Below are positions 1 through 8,664 of a stretch of 64,000 nucleotides of DNA, piece after piece. A program made the translations under genes and the position numbers. A model generated the notes under the pieces. It did not search any database and was not told where the DNA came from. It saw only the letters and a program-made list of their open reading frames with translations. The stretch covers positions 372,001 through 436,000 of the forward strand of contig NZ_JAHPZX010000002.1 of assembly GCF_021325795.1 (NCBI RefSeq), in the 5' to 3' direction. This DNA is from Bordetella sp. LUAb4. GTDB taxonomy: Bacteria; Pseudomonadota; Gammaproteobacteria; Burkholderiales; Burkholderiaceae_B. Numbering within the stretch: the stretch's first letter is position 1; the number at the start of each line of letters is the position of its first letter.

Positions 1-237
1 CTCCTCGCCATCGATATCGAAGATGGCGTTCCCTTCCACCAGCATGACGCTCTCTTCACAGTTGTGATGATGGAAAGGAATCTTGGCGCCGCCCTGGAAT
101 TCCGTGTAGCCGGTGATAAACGCAGTAGCGCCGACGCCGCGCGTAACCAGCGGCGTGGTGCTCGCACCACCGCCCCGGTCGTGCTTCTTGATGGTCTCGG
201 GCTGCAGCAGCACTGCGTCGGATGAAGTCTTGATCAT
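1..237 (-). CDS. Cupin-domain protein, N-terminal part only (cut by window start)
   Basis: The minus-strand frame is open from an ATG at 235-237 to the window edge, giving 79 N-terminal residues. They include the cupin-type stretch IPFHHHNCEESVMLVEG (metal-binding His cluster followed by the conserved Glu), as in small single-domain cupins. A purine-rich GAGAG lies just upstream of the ATG. The gene diverges from the GntR-family regulator at 431, so the two may share a control region. Substrate and function cannot be told from the fragment. Confidence 0.8.
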   Translation of the reverse strand, partial: MIKTSSDAVLLQPETIKKHDRGGGASTTPLVTRGVGATAFITGYTEFQGGAKIPFHHHNCEESVMLVEGNAIFDIDGEE

Positions 238-430
238 GTCTCTCTTGCTCCGTTACTCGGAAACCGCCTGGCCGCGCCGAGTTGCATCCCCATGGCCACG
301 GTTGTGGTTTTTCGTGGAATCAAAGTACCATCAACTTTCACGCTCCCGCAAGCCCGGAATACACCTCGGTCGCGCCGGCCGGGCACCTGCCATACCATAG
401 GACGCCTGTTCCCCGCGCCTGCTCTCTCAT

Positions 431-1312
431 ATGTCCCAAACCCTGCAGACCCAACTCGCGGCAGATATTCTTCTGCGCATCAGTGCGCATGCCATGCCCG
501 TAGGTGCGCGCCTGTCGGAGCGCGCGTTGGCCGAGGCGCTGCGCGTGTCGCGCTCGCCCGTGCGCACGGCGCTGCGGCAACTTGCCAAGCAGGCGCTGAT
601 CGATCCTCATCCCGATGGCGGCTTCGTGGTCGGCAAGGGTGCGCTGAAAATCAAGCCGGCGGAGATCGCCAGCGAAACGCCGGACGAGGAAATCTATCTG
701 CGCATCGCGCAGGAACGCCTGGACGGGCGGCTGCCCCACCGGATTTCCGAGAACGAGTTGATGCGCCGCTACGATGTGACGCGCAGCCAGTTGGCCGACA
801 TCCTGCGCCGCATATCGACCGAAGGCTGGATGGAACGGCTGCCCGGCCATGGGTGGGAATTCACCGAAGCCATGACGTCGGCGGCGGCTTATGCCCAGGC
901 CTATCGCTACCGCATGCTGGTGGAACCGGCCGCCATCCTGGAACCCGATTTCACCGTGGATGAGGCCGGCCTGCGCCAATGCCTGAAAGAACAGCAAGCC
1001 CTGGTGAAGGGCGAGATCGATCGCGTGTCGCCGGCGCAGATTTTCGATGCCAATACCCGCTTGCACGAAACCATCGCGGCCTGCTCGGGCAATACTTTCA
1101 TCCTGGATTCACTACGCCGCATCAATCGCATCCGGCGCCTGATGGAATACCGCAAGGCGGTCGACCGCAAGCAGGCCTTGCGCCGTTGCGAGGAGCATCT
1201 GGTGCTGATCGATCTGCTGTTGGCCAATAAGCTGGAGCGCGCGTCAAGGATGATGGCCACCCACCTCGGCGCGGCGGCGCGGGAAAAACAATCTGTGGAA
1301 AGCCGGCGTTGA
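431..1312 (+). CDS. GntR-family regulator with two winged-helix domains and an FCD-like C-terminus
   Basis: The product is 293 aa, longer than the roughly 220-250 aa of ordinary FadR/FCD-type GntR proteins. Residues about 1-70 form a GntR winged helix (GARLSERALAEALRVSRSPV). Residues about 85-143 look like a second, diverged winged helix (ISENELMRRYDVTRSQLADI). Residues about 150-285 are a helical FCD-like effector domain (FDANTRLHETIAACSGN). The start ATG at 431 has no good Shine-Dalgarno sequence. It is divergent from the partial cupin gene, which is the obvious candidate target. The duplicated DNA-binding domain is visible in the translation; the regulatory role is inferred from the family. 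Confidence 0.88.
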   Translation: MSQTLQTQLAADILLRISAHAMPVGARLSERALAEALRVSRSPVRTALRQLAKQALIDPHPDGGFVVGKGALKIKPAEIASETPDEEIYLRIAQERLDGRLPHRISENELMRRYDVTRSQLADILRRISTEGWMERLPGHGWEFTEAMTSAAAYAQAYRYRMLVEPAAILEPDFTVDEAGLRQCLKEQQALVKGEIDRVSPAQIFDANTRLHETIAACSGNTFILDSLRRINRIRRLMEYRKAVDRKQALRRCEEHLVLIDLLLANKLERASRMMATHLGAAAREKQSVESRR

Positions 1313-1352
1313 GCGGCAGGTGCCAAGGGCCAGGCGCGAGGCGGCGGTGGCT

Positions 1353-1438
1353 AAGCGCCAAGCGCCCAGCGCCCAGCGCCCAGCACCAAGCGCCTAGCGC
1401 CTAGCGCCCAGCGGCAGGCTCAGGCTCAGGCTCAGGCA
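1353..1438. repeat. Degenerate 7-8 bp tandem repeat followed by a GGCTCA hexamer array
   Basis: Between two convergent genes, variants of AGCGCCC/AGCGCCT occur about seven times in tandem. They are followed by four near-perfect GGCTCA hexamers. The stop codon of the minus-strand gene (1432-1434) lies within the hexamer array. No coding or structural role is evident. Confidence 0.8.
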
Positions 1439-2061
1439 CCCATTGTGCGCGGCCGGCGCGACCGGACAAGGGCACGCGTCGTACCGTCGCTACCCAGCGC
1501 ATCCTCGGTCGTGTTGCGCGCAGCCGCCACATTGGCAATCGGACCCACCATGGTCGGCAACACGCTGGCCGCGCCAGCCGCCTGTTGCAGTTCGACAGGC
1601 GGATTGGCAAACGCCATGAAGTAGCGCTGAAATGGGTACAGTCCTTCCAATGTGCCGAGGTTGGGGACGCCGTTGGCACGTGCCCGCAGCGCCTCCTGCT
1701 CGTCGATGAAGGCTTGAACCGCACGCGACACACGTTCGCTGGCGTATTGGTCACACAAGCAATTGGCGCGCTCGGCAGGATCACACTTGTCCGCCACGGC
1801 CGGATGCTGAGCTAACGTCGCCGGATGTTGGGCTATTGCAGCCAAACTCGCAGCCGAGCCTGCAGCCGAACTCGCGGCCACGGACGCAGCCGCGCTCGCC
1901 GCGGCCTGCTCGCGCAGCGCCTGGATGCGAGCGGACTGCACCGGCTGTGCGCGCGAAAAACGGTCCACGCGATTCTGCGCGCCCAGCAACCCGGCGATAT
2001 AGGGATCCCGGACGGCATTGACATGTACCGGACTGATCCGATCGATAGCACTGACATTCAT
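1432..2061 (-). CDS. Hypothetical protein with Ala/Ser-rich segment
   Basis: The product is 210 aa from ATG 2059-2061, preceded by a good AAGGGAG site. A longer in-frame start at 2121 is less likely. There is no signal peptide and no membrane segment. Residues about 45-75 are an Ala/Ser-rich, low-complexity stretch. A Cys-containing segment (CDPAERANCLCDQY) follows, then a helical region around residues 115-165. I do not recognise the family. It could be a secreted or effector-like protein given the Ala/Ser-rich linker and absent signal peptide, but nothing proves this. Its 3' end runs into the hexamer repeat. Confidence 0.6.
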   Translation of the reverse strand: MNVSAIDRISPVHVNAVRDPYIAGLLGAQNRVDRFSRAQPVQSARIQALREQAAASAAASVAASSAAGSAASLAAIAQHPATLAQHPAVADKCDPAERANCLCDQYASERVSRAVQAFIDEQEALRARANGVPNLGTLEGLYPFQRYFMAFANPPVELQQAAGAASVLPTMVGPIANVAAARNTTEDALGSDGTTRALVRSRRPRTMGA

Positions 2062-2173
2062 GGCAAACTCCCTTGTCCAGACGCAATCCCATGGCAGTCG
2101 CCAACGCAAACGCCGTGGCAATGGCTGGCGCGAACATGGAACAGCGGATTCTGACTGGCGGTACAGGAACAGC

Positions 2174-3262
2174 TTAGCCGAAAGCTTCCTTCAAGGTCTG
2201 GATCCGTCCCGTTTCGCGGGCGTCATAGCCAACCAGTTGGCCGACGAAATTCCGGTAGCCAGCCCCCTGCATCACGGCCAGCAACGCTTTCCAGGCGGCT
2301 TGCTCGATCAGATCCTTGCGCAACGCGAAGAAGTAGCGCTCGCGGGCCAAGGGGACAAAATCCAGGCCGAAGCGATGCGCTGCCGTCTCCACCCCGATGC
2401 CCGTATCAGCCATGCCGCTGGCGATGTGCGCCGCCACCGCCATATGCGTGAACTCGCTGTTCTCATAGCCCTGCACCCGCGACACGGGAATATCCAGGCG
2501 GCGCAGCATCAGCTCTATCAGATGCCGGGTACTGGACCCCGTCTGGCGATTGACGAAGCGCACGCCGGGCCGAGCCAGGTCGGCGATGCCCAGAATGCGT
2601 TTGGGATTGCCGGCCGGCACGAACAGGCCCGTGTTGCGCACCGCCAGGTGCATCAGCAGATGATCGTCGTGATGCAGCCACTGCCGATAGTGCGCCAGCA
2701 TGGCCGGTTCGAACTCGCCCAGCGGCACCTGGAAACCCGCCAGGTCGCATTCCCCGGCATCGAGCGCCGCCAGCGCTTCGCTGGCGGTGCGATAGCGCAG
2801 TTCGAGACCCGGCGCGTGCCCCTGCATGTGTTGCATCAAGGCCTCGACCGCGAAGCCGTGGCTGGCGTGCAGGCGCAAATGGGGTTTGCCCTCGGGCAGC
2901 AGACGCTGCAATTCTTCCTGCAGTTCAGAGGCCAGACTATCGAGCATGGGCATCAGGCGCGCCTCGATGCGGCGATTGGCCCACAGCAAGCGCTGCCCGA
3001 AGGGTGACAACTCGGTGCCCTGGCGTCGGCGCGTGATCAGCAAGGGCACGCCGAATAGCGCTTCAAAGCGCCGCAGCACGCCCCACGCATGCCGATAAGA
3101 CAGGTTGCAGGCGCGACAGGCGCCGGTGATGTTGCCGGTGGCATCGATCGCCGCCAGCAAGGCCAGCACTTCCTGCAGCGCAACGCCGCCGTCGCCGTCC
3201 AGGCGCTCCAGCCACCAGCCGGGACGCAGGGCAATGCGGAAGGCGCCTGAAGAATCATTCAT
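2174..3262 (-). CDS. ModE-N/LysR-type HTH regulator with periplasmic-binding-protein-like sensor domain
   Basis: The product is 362 aa from ATG 3260-3262. Residues about 10-105 form a ModE/LysR-like winged helix (LALLAAIDATGNITGACRAC, then SYRHAWGVLRRFEALFGVPL). Residues about 125-345 resemble the periplasmic molybdate-binding-like domain (COG1910 type), with segments such as LAGFQVPLGEF and VRFVNRQTGSSTRHLIE. Such proteins often regulate molybdoenzyme or molybdate genes. This one is divergent from the molybdenum formate dehydrogenase genes fdsGBAD, so control of that operon in response to molybdate, a molybdenum cofactor precursor or formate is the natural inference. The ligand is not determined by sequence alone. 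Confidence 0.85.
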   Translation of the reverse strand: MNDSSGAFRIALRPGWWLERLDGDGGVALQEVLALLAAIDATGNITGACRACNLSYRHAWGVLRRFEALFGVPLLITRRRQGTELSPFGQRLLWANRRIEARLMPMLDSLASELQEELQRLLPEGKPHLRLHASHGFAVEALMQHMQGHAPGLELRYRTASEALAALDAGECDLAGFQVPLGEFEPAMLAHYRQWLHHDDHLLMHLAVRNTGLFVPAGNPKRILGIADLARPGVRFVNRQTGSSTRHLIELMLRRLDIPVSRVQGYENSEFTHMAVAAHIASGMADTGIGVETAAHRFGLDFVPLARERYFFALRKDLIEQAAWKALLAVMQGAGYRNFVGQLVGYDARETGRIQTLKEAFG

Positions 3263-3357
3263 GACGGATGATTCTACGTCTAATAGGCAATTATTTGCAT
3301 ATTGAACCGTTATTAAACTGGACTTACAGTCGCGTTCAGGAGACAGCGGCATCGTTA

Positions 3358-3379
3358 TATATGTTCTTGAAAACATATA
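3358..3379. promoter_or_regulatory. ModE-box-like palindrome in the fds divergent promoter region
   Basis: Perfect 8-bp arms TATATGTT and AACATATA are separated by six bases, with CGTTATAT overlapping the left edge. The position is 46 bp upstream of the fdsG start and about 95 bp upstream of the divergent regulator start. The TATA-rich dyad resembles known ModE operators. Binding by the neighbouring ModE-like regulator is inferred. A smaller hairpin (GCAA-4-TTGC, 3287-3298) sits nearer the regulator gene. Confidence 0.55.
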
Positions 3380-3424
3380 GACGGCCGTCCTAGACGCAAT
3401 ATAGAACCTTGGGAGCCCAACTCC

Positions 3425-4018
3425 ATGACCAAAGGTCAGGCCAGAATCGATCTGGCATCCACTGGCGCCGCTCGCGGGGCGCCACAGCTCGTACGCGGAC
3501 CCGGCGTGCCATTTCCCCATACGTATGGCGACCACGGCGATGCACCCTGTACGCCCGCGCTGGCCACCGTCCAGCGCATCCTTGCAACGCACGCCCAACA
3601 ACCCGGCGCGCTGCTGCCCATCCTGCACGCGGTCCAGGCCGAACTGGGCCACATCCCACCGGACACCGTGCAGGCCATCGCCGATGGCCTGAACTTGTCG
3701 CGCGCCGAAGTCCACGGCGTCATCACCTTCTACCCGCATTTCCGCCAGGCACCGACAGGCCGCCACGTGGTCGAGCTATGCCAGGCCGAGTCGTGCCAGG
3801 CCATGGGCAGCGAGCAACTGGCCCTGCACGCGCGCGGCAAGCTGGGTTGCGATTTCCACACCAGCAGCGCCGACGGTAACTACACGCTGGAGCCCGTCTA
3901 CTGCCTGGGCCTGTGCGCCCAGTCGCCGGCCATGATGATCGATGGCGTGCCCTATGCGCGAGTGACACCCCAGCGCTTCGACAAGGTGCTGGGCCAAGTG
4001 ACGGAGGCCGCGGAATGA
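3425..4018 (+). CDS. fdsG: NAD-dependent formate dehydrogenase gamma subunit (NuoE-like, 2Fe-2S)
   Basis: The product is 197 aa. The core (residues about 50-195) is a NuoE-like thioredoxin-fold [2Fe-2S] protein. Visible ligands are the cysteines in ELCQAESCQ and VYCLGLCAQ, and the segment LSRAEVHGVITFYPHF is typical. The N-terminal ~50 residues are longer than in usual FdsG proteins, but GGGAG with correct spacing supports this ATG. The subunit passes electrons between the FdsA iron-sulfur chain and the FdsB flavin site in the cytosol. It is the first gene of the fds operon, and its stop overlaps the fdsB start (ATGA). Confidence 0.93.
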   Translation: MTKGQARIDLASTGAARGAPQLVRGPGVPFPHTYGDHGDAPCTPALATVQRILATHAQQPGALLPILHAVQAELGHIPPDTVQAIADGLNLSRAEVHGVITFYPHFRQAPTGRHVVELCQAESCQAMGSEQLALHARGKLGCDFHTSSADGNYTLEPVYCLGLCAQSPAMMIDGVPYARVTPQRFDKVLGQVTEAAE

Positions 4019-5724
4019 CACAGCCGACCCATACTGGGCAAGCCCTGGACCGACAGGGACTCGACCGACAGGCCGCGACCGAGCCGCCCCCGACGCCAGA
4101 CTCCGCCAGCGCCGACCAGCCCGTCACCATCTACGTGCCGCGCGACGCCGCTGCCCTGGCCGTCGGTGCCGACGCCGTCGCCCTGGCGATCAGTACTGAA
4201 GCCGCAAGGCGCGGCTTGACCGTGTCCGTGGTGCGCAACGGCTCGCGCGGCCTGCTGTGGCTCGAAACCCTGGTCGAAGTCGCGACGCCCGCCGGCCGCA
4301 TGGCGTATGGCCCGGTCGACGCCGATGACGTCCCTGGCCTGTTCGACGCCGGCTGGCTGACCAGCGTTCCCAATGCGCTGGACCCTGTGCCATGCCACGC
4401 GCTTGGCCTGGGCCTGACCGAAGCAATCCCCTACCTCAAACGCCAGGAACGCCTGACCTTCGCGCGCGTCGGCATCATCGACCCGCGTTCGGTCCAGGAC
4501 TATGAAGCGCACGGCGGCCTGGCCGGCCTGCGCCGCGCCGCCGCCATGGCGCCGGCGGGGATCGTCGAGGAAATACTGCAGTCCGGCCTGCGCGGCCGCG
4601 GCGGCGCCGCCTTTCCCACCGGCATCAAATGGAAAACCGTGGCCGCGGCGTCGGCCACGCAGAAGTACATCGTCTGCAACGCCGACGAAGGCGATTCCGG
4701 CACCTTCGCCGACCGCCTGCTGATGGAGGGCGACCCCTTCGTGCTGATCGAGGGCATGGCCATCGCCGGCCTGGCGGTGGGCGCGACTTACGGCTACATC
4801 TACGTGCGTTCGGAATACCCGCAGTCGATCGAAGCGCTGAACGCGGCGATCACGGCGGCGCGCGCCGCCGGCTGGCTCGGTGACGACGTTTGCGGCAGCG
4901 GCCGGCGCTTCGACCTGGAAGTGCGGGTCGGCGCCGGCGCCTACATCTGCGGCGAAGAAACGTCCCTGCTGGAAAGCCTGGAGGGCAAGCGCGGCGTGGT
5001 CCGCGCCAAGCCGCCGCTGCCGGCCATCGCCGGACTGTTCGGCAAGCCCACCGTCATCAACAACGTCATCTCGCTGGCTTCCGTGCCTGTCATCCTGGCA
5101 CGTGGCGCGCAACACTACCGCGACTACGGTGTGGGCCGCTCGGCCGGCACCCTGCCCTTTCAATTAGCGGGTAATTTGCGCCAGGGCGGCCTGGTCGAAA
5201 AGGCCTTCGGCCTGACCTTGCGCGAACTGCTCTATGACTTCGGCGGCGGCAGCGCCAGCGGCCGGCCGCTGCGCGCGGTGCAGGTCGGCGGGCCGCTGGG
5301 GGCCTATCTGCCCGAGTCGCAGTGGGACATCCCGCTGGACTATGAAGCCTATGCGGCCGCGTCGGCGATGATAGGCCACGGCGGCCTGGTGGCCTTCGAC
5401 GACAGCGTCGACATGCTGCGCATGGCGCGTTACGCCATGGAATTCTGCGCGATCGAATCCTGCGGCAAATGCACGCCCTGCCGCATCGGCTCGACGCGCG
5501 GCGTGGAGACGCTGGACCGCATCGCCGCCGGCGGCGCCGACCACGGCAAGCAGGTGGTGCTGTTGCGCGACCTGTGCGACACCATGCTGGGCGGCTCGCT
5601 CTGCGCGCTGGGGGGCATGGCGCCCTTCCCCGTGCTGTCCGCGCTGAACCACTTCCCCCAAGACTTCGGCCTGGATCAAGGCATGCAGACGAAGCAGACC
5701 GAGACGGCCCCGCAGACGGCCTGA
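4015..5724 (+). CDS. fdsB: NAD-dependent formate dehydrogenase beta subunit (NuoF-like, FMN/NADH site)
   Basis: The product is 569 aa from the ATG that overlaps the fdsG stop. Residues about 30-140 are an N-terminal thioredoxin-like region. The NuoF-type core follows, with SGLRGRGGAAFPTGIKW (FMN site), NADEGDSGTFADR and GAGAYICGEETSLLESLEG (NADH/FMN binding), and an SLBB-like stretch. The C-terminal [4Fe-4S] motif is ESCGKCTPCRIGSTRG. It reduces NAD+ with electrons from formate. All expected motifs are present and the length is normal for FdsB. Confidence 0.95.
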   Translation: MTQPTHTGQALDRQGLDRQAATEPPPTPDSASADQPVTIYVPRDAAALAVGADAVALAISTEAARRGLTVSVVRNGSRGLLWLETLVEVATPAGRMAYGPVDADDVPGLFDAGWLTSVPNALDPVPCHALGLGLTEAIPYLKRQERLTFARVGIIDPRSVQDYEAHGGLAGLRRAAAMAPAGIVEEILQSGLRGRGGAAFPTGIKWKTVAAASATQKYIVCNADEGDSGTFADRLLMEGDPFVLIEGMAIAGLAVGATYGYIYVRSEYPQSIEALNAAITAARAAGWLGDDVCGSGRRFDLEVRVGAGAYICGEETSLLESLEGKRGVVRAKPPLPAIAGLFGKPTVINNVISLASVPVILARGAQHYRDYGVGRSAGTLPFQLAGNLRQGGLVEKAFGLTLRELLYDFGGGSASGRPLRAVQVGGPLGAYLPESQWDIPLDYEAYAAASAMIGHGGLVAFDDSVDMLRMARYAMEFCAIESCGKCTPCRIGSTRGVETLDRIAAGGADHGKQVVLLRDLCDTMLGGSLCALGGMAPFPVLSALNHFPQDFGLDQGMQTKQTETAPQTA

Positions 5725-5749
5725 GCGCCGCGCACTGGAGACAACGATC

Positions 5750-8626
5750 ATGTTAGAGACCGTCGTAAAGCGCGAGCGCGACTATGGCACCCCGGCGCGC
5801 GTCGCCGAAGAACTGGTAAGCCTGACCATCGATGGCCAGGAGATCCAGGTACCGGCCGGCACGTCGGTGATGCGCGCGGCCGCCGAGGCTGGCATCAACA
5901 TTCCCAAGCTATGCGCGACCGACAGCCTGGAAGCCTTTGGCTCCTGCCGCCTGTGCCTGGTGCAGATCGATGGCCGGCGCGGGTACCCGGCATCCTGTAC
6001 CACGCCGGTGGAAGCCGGCATGGTGGTGTTCACCGAAACCCCCAAGCTGCATGAGCTGCGCCGTGGCGTGATGGAACTGTACATCTCCGACCACCCGCTG
6101 GACTGCCTGACCTGCCCCGCCAACGGCGACTGCGAACTGCAGGACATGGCCGGCGTGGTGGGCCTGCGCGACGTGCGCTACGGCTACAAAGGCGCCAACC
6201 ACCTGGACAGCGCCAAGGACGAATCCAATCCCTACTTTTCCTACGACCCGTCGAAGTGCATCGTCTGCAATCGCTGCGTGCGGGCCTGCGAGGAAACCCA
6301 GGGCACCTTCGCGCTGACCATCTCCGGCCGCGGCTTCGAGTCGCGCGTGTCGGCGGGCCAGGACCAGTCCTTCATGGACAGCGAATGCGTGTCCTGCGGC
6401 GCCTGCGTGCAGGCCTGCCCCACGTCCACCCTGCAGGAAAAAACCGTCATCATGATGGGCCAGGCCGAACATTCGGTCATCACCACCTGCGCGTACTGCG
6501 GCGTGGGCTGTTCCTTCCGCGCCGAAATGAAGGGCCAGGAAGTCGTGCGCATGGTGCCCTGGAAGGACGGCCAGGCCAATCGCGGCCATTCCTGCGTGAA
6601 GGGGCGTTTTGCATGGGGCTATGCGACGCACAAGGAACGCGTGCTCAAGCCCATGATCCGCAAGGACATCAGCGATCCCTGGCGCGAAGTCAGCTGGGAG
6701 GAAGCCATCGGCTATGCCGCGTCCGAGTTCAAGCGCCTGCAGGCCGAATATGGCCGCGATTCCGTCGGCGGCATCACGTCCTCGCGTTGTACCAATGAGG
6801 AAACGTGGCTGGTCCAGAAACTGGTGCGCGCCGCCTTCAACACCAACAACGTCGACACCTGCGCCCGCGTGTGCCACTCACCCACCGGCTATGGCTTGAA
6901 GCAGACCCTGGGCGAATCGGCCGGCACGCAGACCTTCGACTCGGTGATGCAAGCGGACGTGGTCATCGTGATGGGGGCCAATCCCAGCAGCGGCCATCCG
7001 GTGTTCGCCTCGCGCCTGAAGAAACGGCTGCGCCAGGGCGCGCGCCTGATCGTCATCGACCCGCGCCGCATCGAACTGGTCAGCTCGCCGCACATCAAGG
7101 CCGACTTCCACCTGCAAGTGCGGCCCGGCACCAACGTCGCGCTGCTGTCCTCGCTGGCGCATGTCATCGCTACCGAGAAGCTGATCGACGAAGCCTACGT
7201 GGAAGCGCGTTGCGAGAAAAAAGCCTTCGACGAATGGCGTACCTTCGTGTCGCTGCCAGAGAACTCGCCGGAGGCGATGGAAGCCGTGACCGGCGTGCCG
7301 GCTGCCGCCGTGCGCGGCGCGGCGCGCCTGTATGCCAGTGCCGGCAACGGCGCCATCTACTACGGCCTGGGCGTGACCGAGCACAGCCAGGGCTCCACCA
7401 CGGTCATGGGCATCGCCAACCTGGCCATGGCCACCGGCAACATCGGCCGTGAAGGCGTTGGCGTGAATCCGCTGCGAGGCCAGAACAATGTGCAGGGCTC
7501 GTGCGACATGGGTTCCTTCCCGCACGAACTGCCGGGCTACCGCCACATTTCAGACGACGTGGTGCGCGGCCAGTTCGAACAGGACTGGGGCGTGACGCTG
7601 CAGCCGGAACCGGGCCTGCGCATTCCCAATATGTTCGAGGCAGCGCTGGGTGGCACGTTCAAGGGCCTGTACTGCCAGGGCGAGGATATCGTCCAGTCCG
7701 ATCCCAACACGCAGCACGTGGCGGCCGCCCTGGCTTCCATGGAATGCATCGTGGTGCAGGACCTGTTCCTCAACGAGACCGCCAAGTACGCCCACGTCTT
7801 CCTGCCGGGCTCGTCCTTCCTTGAGAAAGACGGCACCTTCACCAATGCCGAACGGCGCATTTCGCGGGTGCGCAAGGTGATGGAGCCCAAGAACGGCAAG
7901 GCCGACTGGGAAGTGACCGTGGACTTGTCCAATGCCCTGGGCTACCCCATGAACTACCGCCATCCGTCGGAGATCATGGACGAGATCGCCCGCCTGACGC
8001 CCACCTTCGCCGGTGTCAGCTACCAGAAGCTGGACCGCATGGGCAGCCTGCAATGGCCCTGCAACGAGGAGGCGCCCGACGGCACGCCCATCATGCACAT
8101 CGACGAATTCGTGCGCGGCAAGGGACGCTTCATCATCACCAAGTACGTGGCCAGCGACGAACGCAGCACGCGCAAGTTCCCGTTGCTGCTTACCACCGGC
8201 CGCATCCTGTCGCAGTACAACGTCGGCGCCCAGACCCGCCGCACGCCCAATGTCATGTGGCACGGCGAGGACGTGCTCGAGGTGCATCCGCAGGACGCCG
8301 AGGATCGAGGCATTGCCAGCGGCGACTGGGTGGGCGTACAAAGCCGTGCCGGGGAAACCGTGCTGCGCGCGGTCCTGACCGATCGCGTGCAGCCGGGCGT
8401 GGTGTACACCACCTTCCATTTCCCGGAGTCCGGCGCCAACGTGGTGACCACCGACAATTCCGACTGGGCCACGAATTGTCCGGAATACAAGGTGACGGCC
8501 GTGCAGTTAGTGCGGGTATCACAGCCTTCGGAGTGGCAGCGCCAATGGAGCCGCTTCACCGACATCCAGCAGAAACTGCTGGCCGAGCGCGAACCTGCCC
8601 GTGCCCCGGTGCCTGCCGGCAAGTGA
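5750..8626 (+). CDS. fdsA: NAD-dependent formate dehydrogenase alpha subunit (Mo-bisPGD catalytic subunit)
   Basis: The product is 958 aa, with GGAG before ATG 5750. It has an N-terminal ferredoxin-like [2Fe-2S] domain (FGSCRLCLVQIDGRRG), a His-Cys cluster motif (HPLDCLTCPANGDCELQ), and two 4Fe-4S motifs (CIVCNRCVRACEE, CVSCGACVQACPTSTL). A further cluster at the molybdopterin domain reads CAYCGVGCSF with the fourth Cys in HSCVKG. Cys375 in RVCHSPTGYG is the expected Mo ligand. The C-terminal molydopterin-dinucleotide-binding domain is complete. It oxidises formate to CO2 and feeds NAD+ reduction through FdsG/FdsB. The 25-bp gap to fdsB indicates one operon. Confidence 0.96.
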   Translation: MLETVVKRERDYGTPARVAEELVSLTIDGQEIQVPAGTSVMRAAAEAGINIPKLCATDSLEAFGSCRLCLVQIDGRRGYPASCTTPVEAGMVVFTETPKLHELRRGVMELYISDHPLDCLTCPANGDCELQDMAGVVGLRDVRYGYKGANHLDSAKDESNPYFSYDPSKCIVCNRCVRACEETQGTFALTISGRGFESRVSAGQDQSFMDSECVSCGACVQACPTSTLQEKTVIMMGQAEHSVITTCAYCGVGCSFRAEMKGQEVVRMVPWKDGQANRGHSCVKGRFAWGYATHKERVLKPMIRKDISDPWREVSWEEAIGYAASEFKRLQAEYGRDSVGGITSSRCTNEETWLVQKLVRAAFNTNNVDTCARVCHSPTGYGLKQTLGESAGTQTFDSVMQADVVIVMGANPSSGHPVFASRLKKRLRQGARLIVIDPRRIELVSSPHIKADFHLQVRPGTNVALLSSLAHVIATEKLIDEAYVEARCEKKAFDEWRTFVSLPENSPEAMEAVTGVPAAAVRGAARLYASAGNGAIYYGLGVTEHSQGSTTVMGIANLAMATGNIGREGVGVNPLRGQNNVQGSCDMGSFPHELPGYRHISDDVVRGQFEQDWGVTLQPEPGLRIPNMFEAALGGTFKGLYCQGEDIVQSDPNTQHVAAALASMECIVVQDLFLNETAKYAHVFLPGSSFLEKDGTFTNAERRISRVRKVMEPKNGKADWEVTVDLSNALGYPMNYRHPSEIMDEIARLTPTFAGVSYQKLDRMGSLQWPCNEEAPDGTPIMHIDEFVRGKGRFIITKYVASDERSTRKFPLLLTTGRILSQYNVGAQTRRTPNVMWHGEDVLEVHPQDAEDRGIASGDWVGVQSRAGETVLRAVLTDRVQPGVVYTTFHFPESGANVVTTDNSDWATNCPEYKVTAVQLVRVSQPSEWQRQWSRFTDIQQKLLAEREPARAPVPAGK

Positions 8627-8664
8627 ATCCCTTCTCTGCACGTTGACCGACAAGGACCTTGTCC

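Noticed and set aside
1353-1438. Possible CRISPR array
   Set aside because: Units of 6-8 bp are contiguous without spacers.
1421-1440. Phase variation by the hexamer array
   Set aside because: Gain or loss of six bases keeps the frame, so on-off switching by slippage is not expected.
3952-5163. Long antisense open frame across fdsB
   Set aside because: Its sequence is His/Arg/Gly-rich without motifs, and fdsB on the other strand has all family motifs. It is a high-GC shadow frame.
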